Counted from the first letter of the stretch, positions 39,466-46,908 are shown. The stretch is 50,524 nt of DNA from an uncultured bacterium (GCA_903842025.1 CAIMKX010000038.1:1-50524), one strand, 5' to 3'. Notes: generated from the letters alone by a model not told the origin. Numbers and translations: made by a program.

Positions 39466-39723
39466 CTAGACTCTCATATTACCTAATGATAAGGTCAGCA
39501 ACGTAATAATTGATAGAAGAAAGAAAAGTATGCCAGCAAAATATTTTTTCTCAATACGCATTGTTTGGATGCTGATGAATATATATAATGCAGAAATAAT
39601 TACAAGAATGATCGAAAACCATTGAGGTACTGGATGAATGTTTGGAAAGAAAATTCTTGGAAAACCAATCAAAACAAAAAGGTCGATAATAAAGAGTGAT
39701 GCGCCGCTGATTAGGTATTTCAT
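39466..39723 (-). CDS. Small hypothetical membrane protein
   Basis: 85 residues, almost wholly hydrophobic, with three predicted helices (about 5-24, 36-53, 62-80). It is AT-rich compared with neighbours. A perfect TATAAT lies 9 nt before the start codon on the minus strand, which supports a real gene. No family recognised. Confidence 0.55.
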   Translation of the reverse strand: MKYLISGASLFIIDLFVLIGFPRIFFPNIHPVPQWFSIILVIISALYIFISIQTMRIEKKYFAGILFFLLSIITLLTLSLGNMRV

Positions 39724-39732
39724 AATAGGTAA

Positions 39733-39738
39733 ATTATA
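39733..39738 (-). promoter_or_regulatory. -10 box of the 85-aa membrane protein gene
   Basis: TATAAT on the minus strand, 9 nt upstream of the ATG at 39723; near-leaderless. Confidence 0.5.
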
Positions 39739-39778
39739 TCATGAAATCGGGTGTATATATTACATCCGACACGTCTCG

Positions 39779-39807
39779 TTGACTTCAACTCACCTCTCTG
39801 TTAAGAT
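39779..39807 (+). promoter_or_regulatory. Promoter of the rplD ribosomal gene unit
   Basis: TTGACT (39779-39784), 17-bp spacer, TAAGAT (39802-39807). Predicted start near 39814 gives a leader of about 55 nt before rplD, with GC-rich short inverted segments (GGGCCC; CGCTCG/CTAAGCGC). It shows that the second half of the S10 cluster is transcribed on its own. The leader could be an L4 feedback site, but this is not shown. Confidence 0.6.
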
Positions 39808-39869
39808 GCTTTCACGCTCGTTTGGGCCCCTCGCTAAGCGCTCGGGATCCTTACGACCCATTTTCTTTC

Positions 39870-40544
39870 ATGGAAGCAACCATCTATAACCAGACCGGCA
39901 AGGCCACAGGCAAAATCTCACTTTCAGAAGCCGTTTTTGGTGTCCCTTGGAATGCTGACTTGGTTCATGAAGTCGTCCGTCTGATGAATTCCAATTCCAG
40001 GAACAATATCGCCCACACCAAAACTCGCGGTGAAGTTCGCGGCGGAGGCAAAAAGCCTTGGAAGCAGAAGGGAACCGGTCAAGCCCGTCACGGATCCACA
40101 AGGTCTCCTATCTGGGTTGGTGGTGGTATTACGCACGGTCCTAGAAATGACCAAAATTACGATCGCAAGATTAATAAGAAAGCCAGAACCAAGGCTCTAT
40201 TTACTATTCTTTCCAAAAAGTTTAAGGAAGGCGAGATCATGTTTATCGATTCCTTGAAAATGTCCGAGCCGAAGGCCAAAGAGGCCAAGAATATTTTGAC
40301 TTCACTGTCCAAGGTTAAGGGTTATGAAAAGCTCGACACCAAGAAAGTCAATACCGCTATTATCGCTTTGGACAAGAAGACAACCGCTGTCGAGAAGAGC
40401 TTCGGCAATTTTCGCAATGTTTCCATTGAGGAATTCCGCAATATCAACCCTGTTTCCATACTCAATCACACATTTCTGATCGTCACCAATCCGGAGGTTT
40501 CTTTGAAGCTCCTTACTGATCGTGTTACGACCAAGACTAAATAA
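39870..40544 (+). CDS. rplD: 50S ribosomal protein L4
   Basis: 224 residues from ATG 39870 (MEATIYNQTGKATGKISLSE). The ORF-track start 16 codons upstream does not fit. Family core: NSRNNIAHTKTRGEVRGGGK, KPWKQKGTGQARHGSTRSPI, GPRNDQNYDRKINKKARTKA. L4 binds 23S rRNA and lines the exit tunnel; in E. coli it also represses the S10 operon through its leader. rplW follows after 8 nt. Confidence 0.96.
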   Translation: MEATIYNQTGKATGKISLSEAVFGVPWNADLVHEVVRLMNSNSRNNIAHTKTRGEVRGGGKKPWKQKGTGQARHGSTRSPIWVGGGITHGPRNDQNYDRKINKKARTKALFTILSKKFKEGEIMFIDSLKMSEPKAKEAKNILTSLSKVKGYEKLDTKKVNTAIIALDKKTTAVEKSFGNFRNVSIEEFRNINPVSILNHTFLIVTNPEVSLKLLTDRVTTKTK

Positions 40545-40552
40545 TCACTACC

Positions 40553-41020
40553 ATGGCTATTTTCGGATTCAAAAAACGCAAAGACGAGAAATTGGAGACT
40601 GGAGCCCAGTCGGCCAAGGCTGTTCCCCGAAAGTTAACAAAAGGAGCCAAAGCTTCTTCGGGTTCTCGCAAAGTTTCTGCTATGACTGACAAGAAAGTCG
40701 CTCCGGTCAAGATTTCCGTACCAGCTATTCAAGAAAATGCCTCATCCAGCGCCGCTTCTACTATTATTCGTCCAAGAGTCACGGAAAAGTCCGGAATTTT
40801 GAGCCAAGGCGGAGTTTATACCTTTGAAGTCGGCGCCAATTCCAACAAAGACTCGATCAAGAAGGCCTTTGTTGCTCTCTACAAGGTTACACCGGTCAGG
40901 ATCGCCGTCATCAACACTCCGATCAAGAAAGTTTTCGTCAAAGGTCGCCGCGGCACAGTTTCTGGTATTAGGAAAGCGGTAATTACTGTCAAAAAAGGCG
41001 AGAAGATCGAATTCGTATAA
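40553..41020 (+). CDS. rplW: 50S ribosomal protein L23 with long N-terminal extension
   Basis: 155 residues; a usual L23 has 95-100. The core begins near 68 (TIIRPRVTEKSGILSQGGVY) and contains TFEVGANSNKDSIKKAFVAL and the C-terminal TVKKGEKIEFV. The first 65 residues are Lys/Ala/Ser-rich and probably disordered (RKDEKLETGAQSAKAVPRKL). L23 lies at the tunnel exit and docks SRP and trigger factor. Internal Met45 would still leave an extension, so the long form is likely real. Confidence 0.93.
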   Translation: MAIFGFKKRKDEKLETGAQSAKAVPRKLTKGAKASSGSRKVSAMTDKKVAPVKISVPAIQENASSSAASTIIRPRVTEKSGILSQGGVYTFEVGANSNKDSIKKAFVALYKVTPVRIAVINTPIKKVFVKGRRGTVSGIRKAVITVKKGEKIEFV

Positions 41021-41092
41021 TTAATCGCATAACCGCTTCCCCCCTTCGCTGAAGCTTCGGAGGGGCAAGTCGCGGGAATGACACAGAAAAAC

Positions 41093-41947
41093 ATGAAATC
41101 ATATCGACCAACATCAAAATCAAGAAGGCACATGACCGTTTTGCCGTTCAAGGAATATTTGACGGCTTCCGAGCCGAACAAATCTTTGACTCACGGTTTC
41201 AAGCGCGACATGGGTCGCAACGCTTTTGGTCGCATCACCGTCCGCCACAAAGGGGGAGGCCACAAGAAGCTCTATCGCGAGATTGACTTCATGTATGACA
41301 AGAAGGATATTGTGGCTACGGTCAAAACTGTTGAATACGATCCTTTCCGCACCGGTTACATCGGCATTGTCAATTACAAAGACGGCACCAAGAGATACGT
41401 TCTTTTGCCAAAAACCATGAAAGTGGGGAATTCCTTCATTGTTTCTGAAAATGCTCCTATTGAAATCGGCAACCGCCTGCCTCTTAAGAAGATTCCAGTT
41501 GGAACGTTTATTTATAATATAGAAGTCAAGCCGGCCTCGGGTGCCAAGCTCGTTCGTTCTGCTGGTTCCTTCGCTCAAGTGGTTGCCAATGATGCCGGTT
41601 ATACTCATATCAAGTTGCCTTCAACTGAAGTCCGCAAGATCCACGAGGATGCTTGGGCTTCGATCGGTGCTGTTTCCAACGAAGAGTCACGATTGGTCAA
41701 TATCGGTAAAGCCGGAAGATCTCGCTGGATGGGTATCCGCCCGACCGTTCGTGGTTCCGCCCAAAACCCAGTTGATCACCCATACGGAGGTGGTGAACAG
41801 AGGACTGGCCGCGGTTTGCGCCGTTTGAAGACTCGTTGGGGCAAGCCAGCCGGCAAGGGCCAGAAGACTCGCCGTTCCAAGAAATATTCCAATGTTTATG
41901 TTGTTTCTCGCCGCCAGCCCGGCAAGAATATGCGAAGCGCTGTCTAA
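41093..41947 (+). CDS. rplB: 50S ribosomal protein L2
   Basis: 284 residues from ATG 41093 (MKSYRPTSKSRRHMTVLPFK), chosen because L2 proteins begin with K-x-Y-K/R-P-T. The ORF start five codons earlier is possible. Key motifs: GRNAFGRITVRHKGGGHKKL, SAGSFAQVVA-type core (VRSAGSFAQVVANDAGYTHI), RPTVRGSAQNPVDHPYGGGE with the peptidyl-transferase-region His, and a C-terminus TRRSKKYSNVYVVSRR. Last ribosomal gene before the histidine kinase and DGR2 insertion. Confidence 0.97.
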   Translation: MKSYRPTSKSRRHMTVLPFKEYLTASEPNKSLTHGFKRDMGRNAFGRITVRHKGGGHKKLYREIDFMYDKKDIVATVKTVEYDPFRTGYIGIVNYKDGTKRYVLLPKTMKVGNSFIVSENAPIEIGNRLPLKKIPVGTFIYNIEVKPASGAKLVRSAGSFAQVVANDAGYTHIKLPSTEVRKIHEDAWASIGAVSNEESRLVNIGKAGRSRWMGIRPTVRGSAQNPVDHPYGGGEQRTGRGLRRLKTRWGKPAGKGQKTRRSKKYSNVYVVSRRQPGKNMRSAV

Positions 41948-41953
41948 TAAACA

Positions 41954-42028
41954 ATGTTGGATTTTATCTTCAAAACTTCGAAGGATCTGCTCGACAAGCT
42001 ATTTTGGATGGTGATAAATAAAGACTGA
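41954..42028 (+). CDS. Possible 24-residue peptide after rplB
   Basis: An ATG 6 nt after the rplB stop opens a 24-codon frame (MLDFIFKTSKDLLDKLFWMV, then INKD) that would form an amphipathic helix. It ends 10 nt before the terminator. No support other than position and helix pattern. Confidence 0.25.
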   Translation: MLDFIFKTSKDLLDKLFWMVINKD

Positions 42029-42038
42029 AAAGGTCACT

Positions 42039-42064
42039 AAAAATCTCCCAAAGGGAGATTTTTT
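42039..42064. terminator. Bidirectional terminator between rplB and the histidine kinase gene
   Basis: AAAAATCTCCC-AAA-GGGAGATTTTT: perfect stem with an A tract on one side and a T tract on the other. It ends rplB transcription on the plus strand and the convergent kinase gene on the minus strand. Confidence 0.88.
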
Positions 42065-42066
42065 GA

Positions 42067-42888
42067 TCATCTGACTCTTGGTAAAGTGACTGTGAATGTC
42101 GAACCTTTTCCTTCGCCCTCAGAATAGGCGTCAATATTGCCTTTGAGCCTTTTCACAATGGATCTGGCCAGATACAATCCGACGCCGAGGCCTTCGGTGT
42201 CAGTATGCCTGGCATTGGCGCCACGGTAGAATTTCCGGAAAATATTGGCCATATCTTCCTTGGCGATACCCATACCGTCGTCGGTTATGGCGATTTTGGC
42301 CTTGCTGATACTCTTGGATACTGTTATGTGGACGGTCCGGCCTGGTGGCGTGTATATGAAAGCATTTTCCAGAAGGGTCTGAAGGACGAATTCCAGTCGT
42401 GGCTTGTCGGATTTGACGAAGATATTGTTATCGTCGCATTTTGATGAAAAGAAGATGTTTTTTCTACGGAATTGCTCTTTGCAGTTGTCGGAGATTATCT
42501 TGAGGAAATCGCAAAGATTGATCCTTTCGATGGCATAAGTGGAGTTGTTTGAGGTGCGGGAATCGGCTATCTCGATCAGGGTTCCGGTCATGTCGATCAA
42601 TTTCTGGTTGGAGACGCCGATGTTCTGGAGATTCTCTTTCTTGAAGGAATCAGTCTCGTCAGCAATCATCGAGTCGGTTATCCATTTGATGGAGGTAAGC
42701 GGAGTGCGGAATTTGTGGGCGATGATCGTGATGAATTCGTATTTCATCTTCTCGTCCCTGGTCAATCGATATCTGATGTAGACAATAATGGCCACAATGA
42801 TGACTACGAAAGCGACCATGGCGATAATGATATTGAAAAGATATCCACTAAAGATCGGGATACTATTCAGATAGATGTCGATAATCAT
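42067..42888 (-). CDS. Membrane sensor histidine kinase (orphan)
   Basis: 273 residues. One N-terminal membrane helix (about 15-40), almost no sensor domain, then HisKA with IIAHKFRTPLTSIKWITDSM (phospho-His at about 58; Lys instead of the usual Glu/Asp after His). HATPase_c follows: N box LLENAFIYTPPG, G1 ITDDGMGIA, F box FRKFYRG and G2 GLGVGLYLARSIV. No response regulator gene is adjacent. Lies inside the S10 cluster between rplB and DGR2, on the opposite strand. Signal and partner unknown. Confidence 0.93.
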   Translation of the reverse strand: MIIDIYLNSIPIFSGYLFNIIIAMVAFVVIIVAIIVYIRYRLTRDEKMKYEFITIIAHKFRTPLTSIKWITDSMIADETDSFKKENLQNIGVSNQKLIDMTGTLIEIADSRTSNNSTYAIERINLCDFLKIISDNCKEQFRRKNIFFSSKCDDNNIFVKSDKPRLEFVLQTLLENAFIYTPPGRTVHITVSKSISKAKIAITDDGMGIAKEDMANIFRKFYRGANARHTDTEGLGVGLYLARSIVKRLKGNIDAYSEGEGKGSTFTVTLPRVR

Positions 42889-42957
42889 TTATTTGAATAA
42901 TTATATCACGATTTCTTTTGTCATTTGTATGCATTCGCATATATGCCACTGCGAATC

Positions 42958-42986
42958 TTGACAATAAGATATAAAAGGTGTATACT
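42958..42986 (+). promoter_or_regulatory. Strong sigma70 promoter of the DGR2 target
   Basis: TTGACA (42958-42963), 17-bp spacer, TATACT (42981-42986). Predicted start about 42993, directly at the boxA-like element. Same geometry as the DGR1 target promoter. Confidence 0.82.
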
Positions 42987-42993
42987 GTGACCT

Positions 42994-43136
42994 AGTTCTT
43001 TGATATTCTAACTTGCTAATTCGCCATGGCATTTAGTGGCTTGAATAGGCCATTGAATGCTGTGGCGAAGAGTCCAGCAAATCACAAACCCGAGCATACT
43101 CATACGAGTCTGCTCAAAACAAAAGAAAGTGACGCC
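42994..43136 (+). ncRNA. Structured 5' leader of the DGR2 target: boxA-like element plus hairpin
   Basis: AGTTCTTTGATA (42994-43005) is identical to the DGR1 leader and sits at the predicted transcription start. TTCGCCATGGCATT (43020-43033) pairs with AATGCTGTGGCGAA (43056-43069), 14 bp with two G-T wobbles. Three pairs differ from the DGR1 stem by changes on both sides, so pairing is kept. The loop again contains an inner GGC/GCC pairing (TGGC ... GCCA). The rest, up to the start codon, is unstructured by eye. Confidence 0.75.
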
Positions 43137-43769
43137 ATGAATACCATGACCCCACCTGAGACAATGACCGCAAACCAGATTGATAAAACGGTCAGTGTCT
43201 GCCGAGCAATGTTCGAGAAACACGCTCCCGAGTTCGATAAGGACGCAGTGCAACAGGCACTCGGCGCGAAAGGATTGGCTGCCGACATGTTTGCGGTCTT
43301 TCGCGGATATGTCGAGCGGTTCGCCAACATGATCACTCGGATTGTGAAGGTCGTCCGTGATCGAACGCCGGAACAGATTCTGACCGCTACGGGCCGGAAG
43401 CAATACACCGACGGCAGTGTCGTCGCCACCATGCCGAAGGGTAATGGCGAAGAAGCCAAGCTGGTCTTCTTCAAGCTTGACAGGTCGGCTTACGACGAGA
43501 ACGGATGGATAAGCGACGCTGATTTGGAGAAGCAGTTTGAATCACGCAACTTGGTGCCTGCTGATCCATATTCGTTGTCCGCCGCCAACGAAGCCGACCC
43601 GGCCTTTGCCGATGAGCACCCCAATGCCACTCATTGGAAGGATGCTAACGGTAAGTGGTGCTATGCCGCTTTCTCCCGCTGGCATGGCGACGAGTGTTTC
43701 GTGAACGTCGACCGCCACGGCGACAGCGGCTGGCGCGACGGCTGGTGGTTTGCCGGCCTCGCCAAGTAG
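43137..43769 (+). CDS. DGR2 variable target protein
   Basis: 210 residues from ATG 43137 (MNTMTPPETMTANQIDKTVS). The ORF-track start at 43026 lies inside the leader hairpin and is rejected. No signal peptide. The helical N-terminal third is followed by a C-type-lectin-like target region: RTPEQILTATGRKQYTDGSV, PADPYSLSAANEADPAFADE, HPNATHWKDANGKWCYAAFS and a C-terminus GWWFAGLAK. VR2 codes residues 177-209. Compared with TR2, 11 residues differ at template-adenine codons and one Ser is inserted. It is unrelated to the DGR1 target outside general layout. Located between rplB and rpsS. Confidence 0.9.
   Translation: MNTMTPPETMTANQIDKTVSVCRAMFEKHAPEFDKDAVQQALGAKGLAADMFAVFRGYVERFANMITRIVKVVRDRTPEQILTATGRKQYTDGSVVATMPKGNGEEAKLVFFKLDRSAYDENGWISDADLEKQFESRNLVPADPYSLSAANEADPAFADEHPNATHWKDANGKWCYAAFSRWHGDECFVNVDRHGDSGWRDGWWFAGLAK
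43665..43762 (+). repeat. DGR2 variable repeat (VR2)
   Basis: Aligns to TR2 (44148-44242) with 15 substitutions, all at TR adenines (8 to G, 4 to C, 3 to T), plus one extra codon (AGC) in the GAC/AAC-repeat part. The 3' end GGTGGTTTGCCGGCCTCGC is invariant. Confidence 0.95.
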
Positions 43770-43826
43770 CCCTAAGACCTAAGTCACTGTACACTTTCTG
43801 CACTTTGACCTTTGTCCTTGAGATCT

Positions 43827-43841
43827 GGTGGTCTAACCACC
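43827..43841 (+). other. Small hairpin after the DGR2 target
   Basis: GGTGGT-CTA-ACCACC, a 6-bp stem 64 nt after VR2. It has no T tract and no GRNA loop, so it is weak as a terminator. Its position is similar to the DGR1 hairpin (75 nt after VR1). Confidence 0.4.
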
Positions 43842-43929
43842 CGGCAAAGAATGATATGCCGCAAACATTCAAACCTCGCACAAGTGTGGGGTTTAAATTT
43901 GTTTAAATATGATAAAATGATTTTGGTAG

Positions 43930-44242
43930 TAGGCGAATCATGCGGGCGGTCAAGGTTTCCCGCGGCCGAATCCAGTATCCATACGTTGAGAGCGTTCGCG
44001 GTCATGGCTTCGGACGGAGGACATATGTAGACACTTCAAAAAATGAAGCTACTTGGTGCAGAATGCCAGGATATTACGATGTCAAATACGATTCAACCCT
44101 GAGAGCATTCGAAGGGTGGTGGCATGGAAGGTATTTTGCACATTACGGCCGCTTTCAACCGCTGGAATGACGACGAGTGTAACGTGAACGTCAACCGCAA
44201 CGACAACGACTGGAACGACAACTGGTGGTTTGCCGGCCTCGC
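43930..44242 (+). ncRNA. DGR2 template RNA region with conserved 5' domain
   Basis: The start is inferred; TATGAT/TAAAAT at 43908-43918 may be its -10. Shares collinear blocks with the DGR1 template RNA: GGTCA (43948), CCATACG-x-TGAGAG (43979), CATATG (44022), TTGGTG (44053), CCTGAG (44098), GTGGCATGGA (44119) and GCAC (44138), with nearly equal spacing. TR2 follows. Unlike DGR1, no terminator follows TR; the RT remnant is joined directly. Confidence 0.7.
44148..44242 (+). repeat. DGR2 template repeat (TR2)
   Basis: 95 bp, rich in AAC/GAC/AAT (would read RWNDDECNVNVNRNDNDWND). Identical to VR2 at every aligned non-adenine base. Its end is fused within about 15 bases to the YADD codons of the RT remnant. 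Confidence 0.95.
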
Positions 44243-44596
44243 AATCTCTTCATTTATGCCGATGACTTTGTTATATTCTCACAGGAAAGAAATTGGCTTT
44301 GTAATATCGTTCCACAAATTTCTGATTTTCTCCAGAATAGGTTGAAACTTCAACTTCATCCAAACAAAGTATCAATAAGCACAATTGCTTCTGGCGTTGA
44401 TTATCTTGGCTGGGTCCATTTTCCGGATCATCGAATATTACGGACGGCGACAAAAAAGCGGATGTTTCGAAGATTGGAGATGTGTGACGGAAAGCAAGAA
44501 ACAATTCAATCCTATTTGGGAATGTTGAAACATGGGAATGGGCAAAAATTAAAAGATCAAATCTGGAAATTTGACTTCAAGGGACGGCTCTGTTAA
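44243..44596 (+). pseudogene. Truncated DGR reverse transcriptase (C-terminal third)
   Basis: An open frame begins with LFIYADDFVIFSQERNWLCN and runs to the normal C-terminal region ([40 protein letters not shown]). From YADD on, 83 of 105 residues match the DGR1 RT. The first 216 residues, with motifs A and B, are missing, so no polymerase activity is possible. The break point lies at the end of TR2. A single deletion of the downstream TR flank, avd and most of RT explains it. The open frame and conserved sequence suggest a fairly recent loss or some retained role. Confidence 0.9.
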
Positions 44597-44607
44597 CATG
44601 CCAAGCA

Positions 44608-44630
44608 AGCTCTTTCGAGCTATTTTAATT
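44608..44630 (+). other. Small hairpin before rpsS
   Basis: AGCTC-TTTC-GAGCT (44608-44621) followed by ATTTTAATT. A weak terminator for the DGR2 transcript or part of the rpsS leader; it ends 15 nt before the rpsS start. Confidence 0.4.
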
Positions 44631-44636
44631 CAATTT

Positions 44637-44990
44637 ATGGCACGATCACTCAAGAAAGGACCCTATATAGACGAGAATCTTTTGAAGAAGATTTCAGGCA
44701 AAAAGCCGGCCGCAACCGGAACGATCAAGACCTGGGCTCGCCGTTCGCAGATTTCCCCGGAAATGGTCGGTTTTACTTTTGGCGTTCACAACGGTCGTGT
44801 ACATACGGATGTTTTCGTCACCGAGGATATGGTTGGACACCGCCTCGGTGAATTTTCGCCTACGAGGAAGTTTGTCCGCCATGGAGGTAAGATGCAGAAG
44901 GAGATTGAGATGAAGGCTAAGGAGGCTGAAATGGCCGCCGCCAAGTCTGCCAAAGAGGCCGCAACCACAGCCGCCGCTCCCAAGAAATAA
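44637..44990 (+). CDS. rpsS: 30S ribosomal protein S19
   Basis: 117 residues from ATG 44637 ([20 protein letters not shown]). The longer ORF start does not fit. Core: [55 protein letters not shown] 28-residue Ala/Lys/Glu tail ([20 protein letters not shown]) is an extra. First ribosomal gene after the DGR2 insertion; rplV follows after 30 nt. Confidence 0.96.
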   Translation: MARSLKKGPYIDENLLKKISGKKPAATGTIKTWARRSQISPEMVGFTFGVHNGRVHTDVFVTEDMVGHRLGEFSPTRKFVRHGGKMQKEIEMKAKEAEMAAAKSAKEAATTAAAPKK

Positions 44991-45020
44991 TGGTTCGATA
45001 AACACTCACCATAAACTGCC

Positions 45021-45386
45021 ATGATTACCGCCTCACTCAAGAATTATAGGATCGCTCCGCGCAAAGTCCGGGTTGTTGCCGATATGATCCGTGGCAAAAG
45101 CTCCACTGAGGCTAGGAATATTCTCATTCATGCCAGCAAGAAAGCCAAATCTCCTTTGCAGGATCTTTTGGAGTCCGCCATTGCCAATGCCAAGAACAAT
45201 TTCAAGCTCGATGGCGACAATCTTTTCGTAAAGGAGATCCGTGTTGATAAAGGCTTTGTCATGAAGAGGCATCGCCCAGTCTCCCGCGGTTCCGCTCATC
45301 CTTTTGCCAAAAGAACCAGTCATGTCTTGATCACCTTGGCACCGATTGAAGCAAAATTAAAATTAAAAAATCAAAAATCAAAATGA
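45021..45386 (+). CDS. rplV: 50S ribosomal protein L22
   Basis: 121 residues. Motifs ASLKNYRIAPRKVRVVADMI, LESAIANAKNNFKLDGDNLF, KRHRPVSRGSAHPFAKRTSH. Part of the exit tunnel. The last nine residues (LKLKNQKSK) are read from the AT-rich inverted repeat that follows, which also supplies the stop. Confidence 0.96.
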   Translation: MITASLKNYRIAPRKVRVVADMIRGKSSTEARNILIHASKKAKSPLQDLLESAIANAKNNFKLDGDNLFVKEIRVDKGFVMKRHRPVSRGSAHPFAKRTSHVLITLAPIEAKLKLKNQKSK

Positions 45387-45470
45387 CAAAGCAAAATTTC
45401 AAAATGAAATCACATTCTGTTATCTGCGATAAAATTTTGCATTTTGATTTTTAATTTTTACATTTAATAT
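45357..45470 (+). repeat. AT-rich inverted repeat between rplV and rpsC
   Basis: TTAAAAAATCAAAAATCAAA at the left and TGCATTTTGATTTTTAATTT at the right are inverted copies (same family as 37392 and the inside of 21111). The left arm overlaps the rplV C-terminus. Confidence 0.8.
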
Positions 45471-45471
45471 C

Positions 45472-46146
45472 ATGTCCCATACAGTTCACCCATATTCTCA
45501 TAGGCTAGGCATCATCCGCGATTGGAAGAGTCGTTGGTTTTTGGTTGATAAGAATTACCGCACCGCTCTTAAGGCCGATCTCCTCATCCGTGAATTTTTG
45601 ACCAAGCAACTTCGTGCCAACTATTTGGGTGGTATTGATATAGAGAGAAATCAGAAGACTTTGAGGGTTATCATTAAAACTTCTCGCCCGGGTATGCTTA
45701 TCGGCAAGGCTGGCGACGGGGTGGTCAAATTACGTGAGAAGGTCCTTCGGCTTCTTAGGGAAAATAAGGCCATTGTTGTCGGTCAAGAATTGAAAATGGA
45801 CATTGAAGAAGTTCGCAGTCCTGAATCCAATGCCGCTATCGCCGCCATGATGGTTGCCGAATCACTCGAAAAGCGCTTGCCATTCCGCAGGGTTATGAAG
45901 CAGTCGATCGAAAAGATCATGGCAAACAAAGAAGTGCAGGGAATCCGTATTCACCTTGGAGGTCGTTTGGGAGGAGCAGAGATCGCCAGGAGTGAAGATA
46001 TGAAAAAGGGTCGGATTCCGCTTCAGACTTTGCGCGCTGATATCGATTTTGCCAGGGAAAAGGCCCATATGACCTATGGTGATATCGGGATCAAAGTCTG
46101 GATCTATAAGGGAGAAGTTTTCAAGAAAGATCAAAAAAATTCTTAA
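45472..46146 (+). CDS. rpsC: 30S ribosomal protein S3
   Basis: 224 residues. N-terminal HPYSHRLGIIRDWKSRWF, type II KH domain with RPGMLIGKAGDGVVKLREKV, C-terminal GAEIARSEDMKKGRIPLQTL and ADIDFAREKAHMTYGDIGIK. Part of the mRNA entry site. rplP follows after 23 nt. Confidence 0.97.
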   Translation: MSHTVHPYSHRLGIIRDWKSRWFLVDKNYRTALKADLLIREFLTKQLRANYLGGIDIERNQKTLRVIIKTSRPGMLIGKAGDGVVKLREKVLRLLRENKAIVVGQELKMDIEEVRSPESNAAIAAMMVAESLEKRLPFRRVMKQSIEKIMANKEVQGIRIHLGGRLGGAEIARSEDMKKGRIPLQTLRADIDFAREKAHMTYGDIGIKVWIYKGEVFKKDQKNS

Positions 46147-46169
46147 TGTAAAGATCAAAAATTACTACC

Positions 46170-46595
46170 ATGCTATTTCCTAAAAAAGTCAAACATCGCA
46201 AGTGGTTTACCATGAGAATGCATCCCTTGAAGGAGGCGGCTCATGCCGATACTCGAGGCATCGAGGTTTCCTTCGGTTCTTTTGGTTTGAAGGCCATGAA
46301 ATATGCCCGCATCACGTCGAACCAGATCGAAGCGGCTCGTAAAGTCATGGCTCGTTATGCAACGAAGTCCGGCAAAGTTTGGATCAGAGTTTTTCCGGAC
46401 CATCCATATACGCAGAAACCTGCCGAAGTAAAGATGGGAAAAGGGAAGGGTGACCCAGTCGGATTTATCGCTGAAGTCAAACCAGGCAAGATCATGTTTG
46501 AGATCGACGGCGTTGAACCAGCCGTTGCCGCCGAAGCCTTACGTAAGGCAGGAACGAAACTTCCTGTCAAAACCAAGATTGTTGCCCGTATCTAA
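46170..46595 (+). CDS. rplP: 50S ribosomal protein L16
   Basis: 141 residues. MLFPKKVKHRKWFTMRMHPL (family start M-L-x-P-K-x-x-x-x-R/K), SFGSFGLKAMKYARITSNQI, RVFPDHPYTQKPAEVKMGKG and GKIMFEIDGV. Binds near the A site. The family Arg of R-M-G-x-G-K is retained as K-M-G-K-G-K. The stop TAA lies in the left arm of an inverted repeat that flanks rpmC. Confidence 0.96.
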   Translation: MLFPKKVKHRKWFTMRMHPLKEAAHADTRGIEVSFGSFGLKAMKYARITSNQIEAARKVMARYATKSGKVWIRVFPDHPYTQKPAEVKMGKGKGDPVGFIAEVKPGKIMFEIDGVEPAVAAEALRKAGTKLPVKTKIVARI

Positions 46596-46852
46596 CCTCT
46601 TATCTCTTAACTCCTACCTCTACTCTCATGAAAATGAAAGAAATCACAATCAAAACCGCCTCTGATTTGACCAAAATGCTGGCCGAAAAGCACGAGGCTC
46701 TACGAGTCTTTCGATTCGGTACGGCCGGAGCCAGGAGTAAGAATGTCAAAGAAGGCCAGACGATCAGGAAGGATATTGCTCGGATAATGACGGCTTTGAC
46801 GGCAAAGAAGAAGGAATAGCAAAGCAAGTTAGAGTTAAGAGGTTAGAGGTTA
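46593..46852 (+). repeat. Inverted repeat arms flanking rpmC
   Basis: TAACCTCTTATCTCTTAACTC (from 46593) and AGAGTTAAGAGGTTAGAGGT (46831-46850) are near-perfect inverted copies placed on either side of rpmC. In RNA they could fold the whole rpmC message into one large loop. Confidence 0.65.
46628..46819 (+). CDS. rpmC: 50S ribosomal protein L29
   Basis: 63 residues: MKMKEITIKTASDLTKMLAE, then LRVFRFGTAGARSKNVKEGQ, then IRKDIARIMTALTAKKKE. The L29 pattern R-F-x-x-A/G-x-x-x-x-x-N-x-x-x-x-R-x-x-I-A-R-I is clear. Located as usual between rplP and rpsQ. Flanked by inverted-repeat arms. Confidence 0.93.
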   Translation: MKMKEITIKTASDLTKMLAEKHEALRVFRFGTAGARSKNVKEGQTIRKDIARIMTALTAKKKE

Positions 46853-46908
46853 GAAAATTTTGGAAAACCTAGACATTTCAACAGAAATCAAGTAGTATCA
46901 GCAATCAC

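Noticed and set aside
43026-43136. 37-codon N-terminal extension of the DGR2 target
   Set aside because: The ATG at 43026 lies within the conserved leader hairpin, and the extension has no protein-like conservation. ATG 43137 is preferred.
44124-44345. 73-aa ORF spanning TR2 and the RT remnant
   Set aside because: It reads TR2 in the target frame and then the RT remnant in a wrong frame. Neither part argues for a product.
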